NCBI GenBank assembly: GCA_022820485.1 | Contig: JAJEFJ010000097.1 | Span: 1-42,193, forward strand | Source of the DNA: Candidatus Latescibacterota bacterium | GTDB lineage: Bacteria > Latescibacterota > UBA2968 > UBA8231 | Length of the DNA stretch: 42,193 bases | Direction: 5' to 3' | Shown here: positions 24,991 through 33,306 of the stretch, piece by piece | How the letters are laid out: the number at the start of each line of letters is the position of its first letter | Position numbering within the stretch: the stretch's first letter is position 1 | Made by a program: the position numbers and the translations under genes | The notes under the pieces: generated by a model | The model's input: the letters and a program-made list of their open reading frames with translations, nothing else | The model's database searches: none | What the model was told of the DNA's origin: nothing

Positions 24991-26313
24991 TCACATACTA
25001 TGCAGTGCGCGCTCGATCCGATTGAGTGCTTCGTCGATATCGTCCAAGGTGTGCTGGGCTGAGACGCCGTGGTGGCCGGCGACGAGCGTGCCGTAGTCGT
25101 GGAAATAGACCCCTTTGTCGGCGCAGGCGCGGATGAATCTCCCGGTCATCTCCTGGTCGCGGTTGAGGCTATCGTCAAACCGCTCGACCGGATGGGTGAA
25201 TCCGAAGAAGATGCCGAAGCGCGCGCCCAATCCCTGCACCCGGGCGGGCACGCCAGCGCGCTCGAACAGTCCAACCAGACCGTCGCAGAGCCGGCCTCCA
25301 GCTTCGTAGATGTGATCGTAAAACCCCGGACTGGTCAGCTCGTTGACGGCAGCCAGTGCAGTCATCACGGCCGGTGGGTTGCCGGTAAAGGTCCCGCTCT
25401 GCGCCACCTCGCCAAGCGGTCCCACCAGATCCATGATCTCGGCTTTGCCAGCAATGACAGTGACTGGAGCACCAGCGGCGACCGCCTTACCCAAAACGCA
25501 AACATCCGGGGTGACACCGTAATACCCCTGTGCGCAGTCGGGCCCAGTGCGGAAGGCCGAGAGCACCTCGTCGTATATGAGGACGATATCGTGGGCACTG
25601 GCCTGATCGCGGACGAACTGCATGTACTCGGTGTCGGCGACGATGCAACCTTGGTTGTAATTGATCGGCTCCATGATAATGCCGCCGATCTCGTCGCCGT
25701 GCTCGCGCAGCGCTCTTGCCAGTGCGGCCTCGTCCTTCCACGGTACGACGATGATGAGGTCGTCCATCTGCGGAGGCATGCCCGCCGACTCACCACACGG
25801 CTCGACGTAGTTGCCCGGAGTCACCGGCGTCAACGGCGTGTGCGAATTGTACATGACGTAGTCGTAGAGGCCGTGAAAGTGCCCCCAGAATTTGAGAATC
25901 TTGTGCTTGCCGGTATGGGCGCGAGCCAAGCGGACACAGACCATCGTCGCCTCTGAGCCGGTATTGCCGTAGCGAACGCGCTCGGCGCAAGGGACGATCT
26001 CGGTGATCCGCCGCGCTAGGTCCGTATGTGCTTCGGTCTCGTAGCCGGAGAGAATGCCCACGTCCAATGCCGCGGTCATGGCCTCGCGCGTCGCCGGGTG
26101 ATTGTAGCCCAAAAACGCGGCTCCGTGGGCCAAGTTGAAATCGATGTACTCCTTGCCATCGACATCGTAGATGCGGCAGCCCTCGGCATGGCGCAGGTAG
26201 AGGGCATACCCCAAGCACGGGTTGTGCCGTCCCGTAGCGCCGACGCCTCCCGGCAGGTAGCGCTTGGCTTCGGCTCTGAGATCGCTCTGTGACATCGTCT
26301 GTATCGTGGACAT
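24991..26313 (-). CDS. Class-III aminotransferase, glutamate-1-semialdehyde aminomutase-like
   Basis: The 440-residue PLP enzyme has RYGNTGSEATMVCVRLAR (phosphate-binding loop), LIYDEVLSAFR (Asp248, pyridine N contact) and VLGKAVAAG (Lys276, Schiff base). It resembles HemL-like proteins, but the N-terminal half and the variant LGK differ from core HemL, and the window has no other haem gene, so its role may be transamination of an unrelated compound. I chose ATG 26311-26313, with AAGGAA upstream; two in-frame ATGs further upstream are possible. Convergent with ettA, 17 nt apart. Confidence 0.8.
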   Translation of the reverse strand: MSTIQTMSQSDLRAEAKRYLPGGVGATGRHNPCLGYALYLRHAEGCRIYDVDGKEYIDFNLAHGAAFLGYNHPATREAMTAALDVGILSGYETEAHTDLARRITEIVPCAERVRYGNTGSEATMVCVRLARAHTGKHKILKFWGHFHGLYDYVMYNSHTPLTPVTPGNYVEPCGESAGMPPQMDDLIIVVPWKDEAALARALREHGDEIGGIIMEPINYNQGCIVADTEYMQFVRDQASAHDIVLIYDEVLSAFRTGPDCAQGYYGVTPDVCVLGKAVAAGAPVTVIAGKAEIMDLVGPLGEVAQSGTFTGNPPAVMTALAAVNELTSPGFYDHIYEAGGRLCDGLVGLFERAGVPARVQGLGARFGIFFGFTHPVERFDDSLNRDQEMTGRFIRACADKGVYFHDYGTLVAGHHGVSAQHTLDDIDEALNRIERALHSM

Positions 26314-26513
26314 CGCTGTTTGTTCCTTGGTGAAGACGGACTGGTCCGCCTGCATGGACGTGACTCGACCCAACTCCCGCTGAATTTCAACCGCGTCTCA
26401 ACGCCCGCCGATATTGTCCTTTTTAGTCGCACAAGTCAAGACGCCTTACCCGAACAATCTTTGCAAAGTACCATCCCAAAAGGCAAGTATGCCAATCTTT
26501 TTGTAAAATACGC

Positions 26514-26541
26514 TTGACATTACGATTTTTCAGATTATGTT
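26514..26541 (+). promoter_or_regulatory. Promoter for the membrane protein/XRE regulator pair
   Basis: TTGACA (26514-26519) and TATGTT (26536-26541) are separated by 16 bp in an A+T-rich stretch. The predicted start of transcription is about 40 bp before the ATG at 26586. Confidence 0.6.
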
Positions 26542-26585
26542 CTCTTGTAAAACAAACTTTACTTTATGGAAAGGACAGCAGACTC

Positions 26586-27005
26586 ATGGAGAGGTCAATG
26601 GTCAATTTGAGTGGTTTTACTAGCGGCAGTGCAAAAAACACAATTCGCTTTCTTTGTTGGACCTTTGCCTGGTCGATGACAATGGTGTTGGCCGACAAAG
26701 CGATATTATACGAATGGCATTCCTCTGATTTGATATCCGCTATCGCAATCGTCCTCAACGCGGGTATCGGCATTGGCATGATCCTGTCGTATTTGCGCCA
26801 CCTGAAATACATGGATGAGCTACAGCGCAAAATCCAACTCGATGCACTGGCTATAGCTATGGGCGTCGCGCTCGTCGGCAGCGTTAGTTATTTGCTGATG
26901 GTAACTGCAAAATTCATAACGGATCCCGAAGTCTCAGATATCATTTTGCTGATGACGTTTACATTCGTGGTCTCAGTTATCGTCGGCCATCTCCGCTACC
27001 GATGA
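26586..27005 (+). CDS. Small four-helix membrane protein partnered with an XRE regulator
   Basis: The 139-residue protein has about four hydrophobic helices (roughly 18-36, 45-68, 82-106 and 115-135). GGAAAGGA lies 9-12 nt before the ATG; an alternative start is four codons on. No catalytic motif is visible and I cannot name the family. Its stop overlaps the following regulator gene (ATGA), an arrangement common for membrane protein plus Cro/CI-type regulator pairs, where the regulator often controls its own operon. Confidence 0.65.
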   Translation: MERSMVNLSGFTSGSAKNTIRFLCWTFAWSMTMVLADKAILYEWHSSDLISAIAIVLNAGIGIGMILSYLRHLKYMDELQRKIQLDALAIAMGVALVGSVSYLLMVTAKFITDPEVSDIILLMTFTFVVSVIVGHLRYR

Positions 27006-27205
27006 AAAATCGCCTAAAGGTGTTGCGCGCCGAGCGCGACTGGACCCAAGCTGATCTCGCGGAGCGTCTAGAGGTCTCGCGGCAAACGGTGAACGCCCTC
27101 GAAAAGGGCAAATACGACCCCAGTCTGCCGCTGGCATTTAAGATCGCCCACGTGTTTTCCGCGCCGATCGAAGCGATTTTTATTTACGAGACGGAAGTCA
27201 GTTGA
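27002..27205 (+). CDS. XRE-family helix-turn-helix regulator
   Basis: The 67-residue protein is almost entirely one HTH domain: RLKVLRAERDWTQADLAERLEVSRQTVNALEKGKYDPSLPLA (split here from residue 4), followed by FKIAHVFSAPIEAIF. Helix 3, SRQTVNALE, should read the operator. It is translationally coupled with the membrane protein gene and probably regulates the promoter at 26514-26541; no operator palindrome was confirmed. Confidence 0.85.
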   Translation: MKNRLKVLRAERDWTQADLAERLEVSRQTVNALEKGKYDPSLPLAFKIAHVFSAPIEAIFIYETEVS

Positions 27206-27296
27206 CGCGGGATTAAGTTGTACGACAAAACCTTGCTCCTGTTCTCATTCTAATGTACCGTTCAATTATGACCTTATAGCAGGATGTGTACGAGCT

Positions 27297-27854
27297 ATGA
27301 CAAATGTTGCAGCTACTCTAAATGACCTGCGCCACGTAGCAGAAAATGGCAAGGCCGAACTGATCAAAGGGGAATTAGTACTTATGTCGCCGACAGGAGG
27401 ATTGCCGGGGTATGCGGCGGGCGAGATTTTCGCCAGCTTGCGGGAATATGCGCAGCTCACTCGCACCGGGTACGCCTTCGCGGATAATGTCGGCTTTATC
27501 GTCGATCTGCCCGAACGCCAGTCGTTCAGCCCGGACGCGGCGTTCTATACAGGTGAGCTGACGATGAAGTTTCTCAAAGGAGCACCCGTCTTCGCCGTTG
27601 AGGTCCGCAGCGAGAGTGATTACGGTTCGATGGCCGAGCAAGAGATGGAGCAAAAGCGGGCGGACTATTTCGCCGCTGGGACGCTGGTCGTTTGGGATGT
27701 GGACTTGAAAGGTGAAGATGTGGTGCGAAGTTACAAGGCCATAAATCCCGCTGCGCCGATTGCATATCGGCGAGGCGAGGCGGCAGCGGCCGAGCCAGCG
27801 GTTCCGGGATGGACGCTGGCCGTGGACCGTCTTTTTCCTGATGGAGCGGCGTAG
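27297..27854 (+). CDS. Uma2-family (DUF820) nuclease-fold protein
   Basis: The 185-residue protein shows the Uma2 layout: AELIKGELVLMSPTGG, SFSPDAAFYTG (Asp), VFAVEVRSESD (Glu) and KRADYFAAGTLVVWDVD (Lys). These match the PD-(D/E)XK core, so a nuclease fold is likely; biological roles of the family are poorly known. It is the first of three plus-strand genes up to 28898 but is separated from the next by 55 nt, so co-transcription is possible rather than certain. Confidence 0.8.
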   Translation: MTNVAATLNDLRHVAENGKAELIKGELVLMSPTGGLPGYAAGEIFASLREYAQLTRTGYAFADNVGFIVDLPERQSFSPDAAFYTGELTMKFLKGAPVFAVEVRSESDYGSMAEQEMEQKRADYFAAGTLVVWDVDLKGEDVVRSYKAINPAAPIAYRRGEAAAAEPAVPGWTLAVDRLFPDGAA

Positions 27855-27909
27855 CCTTCCCAGAGACGCTAATCGCCGTTTCTCGCGTATAATCCCGAAA
27901 AAACGACCC

Positions 27910-28116
27910 GTGCATCCAGAACGCGAAAACACGCTAGACGAAACCGAGCGGCTGCAACTCGCCCGCCAAGCCTTTGCCGACTACTACTCCCGCTGCTTCT
28001 GGTATATGCGCCGTGATTTGGAAATCGGCGTCGGCGATATACCCGAGATCGCCCGGGGCTTACGCCTGCATGGAGGCCGGCAGGGATTTATCTTGGCCGC
28101 TCGCCTATGCCCCTAA
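27910..28116 (+). CDS. Small 68-residue protein preceding an AbiEii-type gene
   Basis: The ORF starts at a GTG (27910-27912) and reads LDETERLQLARQAFADYYSRCFWYMRRDLEI, DIPEIARGL and GGRQGFILAARLCP. The sequence is protein-like and conserved in character, and its end overlaps the start of the nucleotidyltransferase gene by 10 nt (28107-28116), a sign of coupling. It is much too small for an AbiEi antitoxin and shows no HTH. I infer a partner role, perhaps as an antitoxin-like or accessory protein. No strong ribosome-binding site is visible before the GTG. Confidence 0.6.
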   Translation: MHPERENTLDETERLQLARQAFADYYSRCFWYMRRDLEIGVGDIPEIARGLRLHGGRQGFILAARLCP

Positions 28117-28898
28117 GCGCATTTCAGCAATCTATCCTGCGTTTGTTAGCGCAAAACCGCAGCCCAGAAAGCTATGTAGCCGGTGCTACGGTCCTGCACC
28201 AAATTCCCGACAGTCCGCGTTTTTCCGAAGACCTAGATATGTTCCACGACATGGAAGACAGCGTCGCACGGAGTGCTGCGTTTGACGTCGCCGTCCTAGA
28301 CGCGAATGGCTTTGCGATCGAATGGATTTTGCGGCAGCCAGCCTATCTCAGGGCCATCGCGGCGAAGGAAGGTCAGTCCCTTCGCTTAGAGTGGGCTCAG
28401 GATTCCGCTTTCCGCTTCTTTCCCGTTGAACAAGACGAACTATGCGGTTACCGCCTGCACCGAGCCGACGCGGCCACCAACAAGGTGTTGGCTTTGGCCG
28501 GACGCCGAGAGGCGCGCGATTTCATCGACGTTCTCCATTTGGACAGCAGCTATCTGTCGTTGGGGGCGCTGTGCTGGGCGGCCTGTGGGAAAGATCAGGG
28601 ATATACGCCGGATTTCTTGCTTGACCAGTTAAATCGCAACGCGGCTTTTACCCAAGAGGAAATCCAGCGGCTAGACTTGGCGGTCCCGCAGACGCTATCG
28701 GATCTGAAGCGGCAGTGGTGTGCGGCAATGGAACGGGCCGGTAGGTTGCTAACCACGCTGCCTGCGAACGAAGTAGGTTGCCTCTATCTCGACAGACAAC
28801 AGTCCGTTCCCGTGCAACCCGACCCGACACACGAGGCATTTTCCTCATTGCAACGGCATTTTGGGTCCGTGCGCGGCGCTTGGCCTACGATCTGTTGA
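28107..28898 (+). CDS. AbiEii/AbiGii-type nucleotidyltransferase
   Basis: The 263-residue protein has the nucleotidyltransferase core YVAGATVLHQ (24-32), RFSEDLDMFHD (38-48) and the downstream NKVLALAGRREARDFIDVLHL, where conserved Lys, Arg and Asp lie. The glycine motif, GG-x-A-L in classical AbiEii toxins, is GATVL here. AbiEii toxins add nucleotides to tRNA or other targets. The usual AbiEi antitoxin is absent; the only coupled gene is the 68-residue ORF upstream. Confidence 0.75.
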   Translation: MPLSAFQQSILRLLAQNRSPESYVAGATVLHQIPDSPRFSEDLDMFHDMEDSVARSAAFDVAVLDANGFAIEWILRQPAYLRAIAAKEGQSLRLEWAQDSAFRFFPVEQDELCGYRLHRADAATNKVLALAGRREARDFIDVLHLDSSYLSLGALCWAACGKDQGYTPDFLLDQLNRNAAFTQEEIQRLDLAVPQTLSDLKRQWCAAMERAGRLLTTLPANEVGCLYLDRQQSVPVQPDPTHEAFSSLQRHFGSVRGAWPTIC

Positions 28899-28944
28899 AC
28901 AGAGCTTCTTCGTCAAAACAGACGGCCTCTGAAACTACCATAGA

Positions 28945-28981
28945 AATAGCCCCCGACGCTCAACCGGCATCGGGGGCTATT
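28945..28981. terminator. Intrinsic terminator between convergent genes
   Basis: AATAGCCCCCGA (28945-28956) pairs perfectly with TCGGGGGCTATT (28970-28981) over a 13-nt loop; AATA/TATT at the base gives A/T flanks on both strands. It serves the nucleotidyltransferase gene (+) and the cox-like operon (-), which converge here. Confidence 0.85.
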
Positions 28982-29001
28982 CCTGTTAGGTACGACGGCA
29001 C

Positions 29002-29817
29002 TCAAGCGATGGCCGCAAGCGCCTTGCGAGCAAAAACCTTCGCCAAGTGACGGCGGTACTCCTCACCAGCAAAGTGGTCGGCGAGCACCTCCTGTCCGTC
29101 GGCCGCCCGTACAGCAGCAGCGGCGATCGATTCCTCGCTCAAGCCGCCGCTGAGGGCTGCTTCAACCCCACTATCGCGGAAGGCCGCATTGGCCACGCCC
29201 GTAAAGGCGACCTTGACCGCGCCTCCAGCCGAGGCGACAGCGCAGCCCACCACGGCAAAACGCGAGGCCGGATGCGGGAACTTGACATACGCCGACTTTT
29301 CCGCGGTCGGCACTCGCACCTCGGTGATGATCTCGTCCGGCGCGAGCGCGGTCAAAAACAGATCGATGAAAAACTCGTCCGCCGAGATCGAACGCCCGCC
29401 GTCGGGTCCTCTGACGACAATCTCAGCCCCCAGCGCCAAAATCGCGGCCGGATAGTCGGCCGCGGGGTCGGCATGGGCCAGCGAGCCACCAATGGTGCCC
29501 TTGTTGCGCACCTGCGGATCGCCGATGACCGAGGCAGCTTGGGCCAAGGCCGAGGCGTTGGCACCGACCAAATCCGAGGACGCAATCTGGTGGTGGGTAG
29601 TAGTCGCACCAATAGCAATGGTGCCGCCGTCCTCTCTGATGTAATTGAGCTCGGCGATCCGGCCAATGTCGATCAGCGCGCCCGGTGACGACAGGCGCAG
29701 CTTCATGGCCGGTAACAAACTGTGGCCGCCAGCTAAGAGCTTGGCGTCGTCTGAGAGGAGCTCAATCGCCTCATCTACTGAAGAGGGACGATGATAGTCA
29801 AACGCAACAGGTATCAT
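29002..29817 (-). CDS. coxM: FAD-binding medium subunit of a CO/xanthine-dehydrogenase-like enzyme
   Basis: The 271-residue protein carries the FAD contacts AGGHSLLPAMKLR (29-41) and TIGGSLAHADPAAD (about 107-120) of CoxM-type subunits. It passes electrons from the [2Fe-2S] subunit to an acceptor. It lies 13 nt downstream of coxL and ends the operon coxG-coxS-coxL-coxM. The gene name reflects family membership; the actual substrate may not be CO. Confidence 0.85.
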   Translation of the reverse strand: MIPVAFDYHRPSSVDEAIELLSDDAKLLAGGHSLLPAMKLRLSSPGALIDIGRIAELNYIREDGGTIAIGATTTHHQIASSDLVGANASALAQAASVIGDPQVRNKGTIGGSLAHADPAADYPAAILALGAEIVVRGPDGGRSISADEFFIDLFLTALAPDEIITEVRVPTAEKSAYVKFPHPASRFAVVGCAVASAGGAVKVAFTGVANAAFRDSGVEAALSGGLSEESIAAAAVRAADGQEVLADHFAGEEYRRHLAKVFARKALAAIA

Positions 29818-29830
29818 GGTCGTCTTCTCC

Positions 29831-32203
29831 TTAGCTGGCTTGCTGGATGGCCTGCCACACCTTCTGCGGCGTCAGCGGCATCGCAAGGTCGCGCACACCC
29901 AAAGGCCACAGGGCATCGATCACGGCGTTGACAATAGCCGGCGGCGAGCCAATCGTGCCGGTCTCGCCAGCGCCTTTGACGCCGAGGGGATTGTGCGGGC
30001 AGGGCGTGACAGTGTGGTCGGTTTCAAAGGAAGGCAGGTCGTCGGCGCGTGGCAGGACGTAGTCCATGTACGAGCCAGAAATGAGCTGGCCGCTGTCGTC
30101 GTACACCGCCTCCTCGAACAGGGCTTGGCCAATGCCGTGCGTAATGCCGCCTGCTACTTGGCCTTCGACGATCATGGGATTGACGATATTGCCCACGTCG
30201 TCAACCGCGACGTAGCGCCGCACCGCAACCACGCCGGTCTCGGCATCCACCTCCACGACCGCTATGTGAGCGCCGAAGGGAAAGGTAAAATTGGCCGGGT
30301 CGTAGAAGCTGGTAAACTCCAGCCCCGGCTCCAGTCCCTCGGGAAAATTGTGCGGCACATACGCGGCCAATGCGACCTCGCCAAAGGCGATCGACTGGTC
30401 GGTGCCCTTGACCGTCCAGCTACCCTCGGCGAATTCGAGGTCATCCTCGGCAGCTTCGAGCAAGTGGGCCGCGATCTTGGCCCCTTTCTCCTTGATCTTG
30501 TCCATGCTCTTGACGATGGCTGTGCCACCGACGGCCAGCGAGCGCGAACCGTACGTGCCCATGCCAAAGGGCACGGACTCGGTGTCGCCGTGAATGATGT
30601 CCACGTCTTCGATCCCCACGCCCAACCCGTCGGCCACCACCTGGGCAAAAGTCGTCTCGTGGCCCTGCCCGTGCGAGTGGCTGCCGGTAAATACCGTGAC
30701 TTTGCCGGTGGGCTGGACGCGGACGCCCGCGCTCTCAAACAGGCCAGCGCGCGCACCCAATGCGCCGACCACGGCCGAGGGCGCAATGCCGCAGGCTTCG
30801 ATATAGGTCGAAAAGCCAATGCCGATATGGCGACCATTGCCGGCGGCGCGAGCCTGTGCCTGCTCGGCGCGCAGCTCGTCGTAGCCGATGGCCGCGAGAG
30901 CTTTTTCGAGCACAGCCCCGTAGTTGCCGCTGTCGTACTGCAGGGCCACCTGGGTCTGATACCCTTCCTGCTCGACGCCGTCAAAGGCCGGGATAAAATT
31001 CTGGCTCCGCAGTTGGGCTGGGTCGCGGCCCGTCTCCAAGGCGGCCTGCTCAACCGTGCGCTCGAGGACGTACGTGGCCTCGGGGCGGCCTGCGCCGCGC
31101 AGAGCGTCAACTGGCGTAGTGTTGGTGAAGACGCCGGTGACGTCGACGTGAACCGCCGGGGTCGTATATAGCCCCTGCAAAAGCGTGCCGTAGAGATACG
31201 TGGGTACGCACGGCGCGAAAGTCGACAAATACGCGCCTAAGTTGGCGACGGTTTTGACCCGCAGGCCGACGAAATTCCCGTCGGCGTCGAGGCCGAGATC
31301 AACCTTGGTATGGTGATCGCGGCCGTGGGCGTCGGTGAGGAATGCCTCGCTGCGGCTGGCGGTCCACTTGACCGGACGGCCAATCTGGCGCGAGCACCAC
31401 GTGACGAGGACCTCTTCGGCATAGTGAAAAATTTTCGAGCCAAAGCCGCCGCCCACATCCGGCGACACCACGCGCACCTTGTGCTCGGGCAGACCCAAGA
31501 CAAACGCCGTCATCAGCAGGCGAATGACGTGGGGATTCTGCGACGAGGTGTAGAGCGTGTAGTGGTCGCGCGCGCCGTCGTAATCGCCAATGGCGCAGCG
31601 CGGCTCAATCGCGTTGGGGATGAGCCGTTGGTTGTCGTACTCCAACGTGGTAACGTGCGCGGCACTAGCCAAGGCGGCGTCCGTGGCCGCTTGATCGCCG
31701 AGCTCCCAGTCGAAGGGCGTGTTGTTGGGCACATCGTCGAACAACTGCGGCGCACCCTCGGCCGTCGCTTGAGTTGCTGCGACGACCGCGTCCAAAACCT
31801 CGTAATCCACAGCCACCAACTCAGCGGCGTCCGCGGCTTGCTCGCGGCTCTCGGCCAAGACGATGGCAACCGGGTCGCCGACGTGGCGTACCTTGGTCGC
31901 AGCCAACACCGGATGGGCTGGCTCCTTCATGGTCTCGCCGTTTTTGAAATCCACCTGCCAGCCGCAGGGCAGACCGCCGACGCCAGCAGCTTCGAGGTCG
32001 GCACCCGTAAATACGGCGACCACGCCAGCGGCTGCGGCTGCGGCCGTCGTATCGACGCCGTTGATCGCGGCGTGGGCATGTGGGCTGCGCACGAGCGCCG
32101 CAAAGGTTGAGTTGGGCAGGGTAATGTCATCGGTGTAGCGGCCCTTGCCGGTGATAAAGCGCTGGTCTTCGACGCGCTTGACGGATTGTCCTATGACTCC
32201 CAT
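29831..32203 (-). CDS. coxL: Molybdenum-binding large subunit, form-II CoxL-like
   Basis: The 790-residue protein is the catalytic subunit of a molybdopterin hydroxylase of the xanthine-oxidase family. The catalytic Glu (E747) is seen in GVKGAGETGTIGSPPA and the molybdopterin-region block in DVGGGFGSKIFHYAEE. The active-site loop reads ALRGAGRPEATYVLE, the AYRGAGR-type loop of form-II enzymes, not the AYxCSFR loop of true CO dehydrogenases. Oxidation of a purine, aldehyde or other heterocycle is therefore as likely as CO. It lies 9 nt downstream of coxS. Confidence 0.85.
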   Translation of the reverse strand: MGVIGQSVKRVEDQRFITGKGRYTDDITLPNSTFAALVRSPHAHAAINGVDTTAAAAAAGVVAVFTGADLEAAGVGGLPCGWQVDFKNGETMKEPAHPVLAATKVRHVGDPVAIVLAESREQAADAAELVAVDYEVLDAVVAATQATAEGAPQLFDDVPNNTPFDWELGDQAATDAALASAAHVTTLEYDNQRLIPNAIEPRCAIGDYDGARDHYTLYTSSQNPHVIRLLMTAFVLGLPEHKVRVVSPDVGGGFGSKIFHYAEEVLVTWCSRQIGRPVKWTASRSEAFLTDAHGRDHHTKVDLGLDADGNFVGLRVKTVANLGAYLSTFAPCVPTYLYGTLLQGLYTTPAVHVDVTGVFTNTTPVDALRGAGRPEATYVLERTVEQAALETGRDPAQLRSQNFIPAFDGVEQEGYQTQVALQYDSGNYGAVLEKALAAIGYDELRAEQAQARAAGNGRHIGIGFSTYIEACGIAPSAVVGALGARAGLFESAGVRVQPTGKVTVFTGSHSHGQGHETTFAQVVADGLGVGIEDVDIIHGDTESVPFGMGTYGSRSLAVGGTAIVKSMDKIKEKGAKIAAHLLEAAEDDLEFAEGSWTVKGTDQSIAFGEVALAAYVPHNFPEGLEPGLEFTSFYDPANFTFPFGAHIAVVEVDAETGVVAVRRYVAVDDVGNIVNPMIVEGQVAGGITHGIGQALFEEAVYDDSGQLISGSYMDYVLPRADDLPSFETDHTVTPCPHNPLGVKGAGETGTIGSPPAIVNAVIDALWPLGVRDLAMPLTPQKVWQAIQQAS

Positions 32204-32212
32204 AGCGGCCTC

Positions 32213-32677
32213 CTATGCGCTTTCGGCGGCGTGTTGGACCGCCTTGATGATGTTGTCGTAGCCCGTGCAGCGGCAAAAATTGCCTTCGAGCGCGTGGCGA
32301 ACCTCCGCGTCGCTCGGCGTTGCGTTGTGCTCTAGCAACTGCCAAGCGGCCATAATCATGCCGGGCGTGCAAAAGCCGCACTGCAAGCCGTGAGTTTCGC
32401 GGAAGGCTTCCTGTAACGGATGCAGCGTGCCGTTGGCCGCAAGCCCTTCAATCGTCGTTATCTCCGCGCCATCGGCTTGCGCCGCGAGCATGGTGCAGAC
32501 CTTGACGGCTTGGCCATCGACGATGGCGGTACAGGCACCGCAGTTGCTCGTGTCGCAGCCGACGTGCGTACCTGTCAGGCCCAACTCCTCGCGCAAATAG
32601 CTGACGAGCATCTGGCGCGGCTCCACCTCGTGCTCGTGGGTCTGGCCGTTGACAGTGACCTTGATTGCTACTGACAT
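32213..32677 (-). CDS. coxS: [2Fe-2S] small subunit of the CO/xanthine-dehydrogenase-like enzyme
   Basis: The 154-residue protein has both cluster sites: CDTSNCGACTAIVDG with a further Cys for the plant-type N-terminal cluster, and CGFCTPGMIM ... CRCTGYDNI for the C-terminal cluster. The ATG at 32675-32677 is chosen because AGGAGG lies 5 nt upstream; a GTG two codons earlier overlaps it. It is preceded by a palindromic repeat separating it from coxG. Confidence 0.9.
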   Translation of the reverse strand: MSVAIKVTVNGQTHEHEVEPRQMLVSYLREELGLTGTHVGCDTSNCGACTAIVDGQAVKVCTMLAAQADGAEITTIEGLAANGTLHPLQEAFRETHGLQCGFCTPGMIMAAWQLLEHNATPSDAEVRHALEGNFCRCTGYDNIIKAVQHAAESA

Positions 32678-32711
32678 AGCCACCTCCTATTGAATCGAAT
32701 TAAGAAGTGCG

Positions 32712-32763
32712 AATTAGGAATTACGAATTGAGAATTGGGGACGGAAATCCCTAATTCCTAATT
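32712..32763. repeat. Imperfect palindromic repeat spanning the coxG stop codon
   Basis: AATTAGGAATTA (32712-32723) pairs with TAATTCCTAATT (32752-32763) over a 28-nt loop that contains more AATT-type repeats (GAATTACGAATTGAGAATT). It is A+T-rich against a G+C-rich flank and supplies the last codons and stop of coxG. It looks like a small dispersed repeat or MITE-like insertion. It could also shape mRNA stability between coxG and coxS. Confidence 0.6.
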
Positions 32764-33194
32764 GACACTTCGCGTTCCAGCGCCTTGAAAAACTGGTTGG
32801 TAAACATCCGCGCCACGCCCGAGAGCAGGCGCTGACCCATGCTCGCTAACCGACCCGTCAACTGCGAGCCGCCCTCGACTGCCACCGTGGTCGTCTCGTG
32901 GTCTTCGGCGAGCCGGATGTGGCCCTCGGCCGCGATCTGGCCAATCTTGCCATCGACATCGACGAGCAGGCGATAGCTTTCCGGCTCCTTGCTATCTACT
33001 ACTTGCAGCGCGCCGTTGAAGGTACTGTTGATCGGTCCCATTTTGATGTGCAGCACGGCTTGGTACTGTCCGGGGCCAGTTTGCTCCAAGGTATCGACGC
33101 CTGGGGTGATGCGTGCCAAGACCTCGGGGTCGTTGAGCAAGTCCCACATGACTTGCCTCGGGGCGCGAAAAGTATGAGAACCTGCAAGCTGCAT
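32751..33194 (-). CDS. coxG: CoxG-like SRPBCC-fold protein
   Basis: The 147-residue protein begins MQLAGSHTFRAPRQVMWDLL and continues with DPEVLARITPGVDTLE, the SRPBCC-fold pattern of CoxG. Known CoxG proteins bind membranes or quinones and couple the dehydrogenase to the respiratory chain. The usual longer C-terminal tail is missing: the last residues (SIRN) are encoded inside the palindromic repeat, so the protein may be shortened. It is first in the operon behind the promoter at 33242-33271. Confidence 0.8.
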   Translation of the reverse strand: MQLAGSHTFRAPRQVMWDLLNDPEVLARITPGVDTLEQTGPGQYQAVLHIKMGPINSTFNGALQVVDSKEPESYRLLVDVDGKIGQIAAEGHIRLAEDHETTTVAVEGGSQLTGRLASMGQRLLSGVARMFTNQFFKALEREVSIRN

Positions 33195-33241
33195 GGGCCG
33201 ATGCTATTGTTAAGGGCCAGAAGCGAGTGACGCGGAGGTGG

Positions 33242-33271
33242 ATATTACAAAATTTTGCCTGTCTTTGTCAA
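33242..33271 (-). promoter_or_regulatory. Promoter of the coxG-coxS-coxL-coxM operon
   Basis: On the minus strand TTGACA (33271-33266), an 18-bp spacer and TAATAT (33247-33242) make a near-consensus promoter, giving a leader of about 40 nt before the coxG ATG at 33194. The spacer contains the short palindrome CAAAATTTTG, which could be part of an operator. Confidence 0.65.
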
Positions 33272-33306
33272 TCAAATAAGCCAACGCGGCGGAGTGACGG
33301 ATTGAG

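Noticed and set aside
29816..31171. A 451-codon open frame on the plus strand opposite coxL
   Set aside because: It is antisense to a conserved molybdenum-enzyme gene with visible motifs; long antisense frames are common in such G+C-rich genes, and no ribosome-binding site or family pattern is seen.
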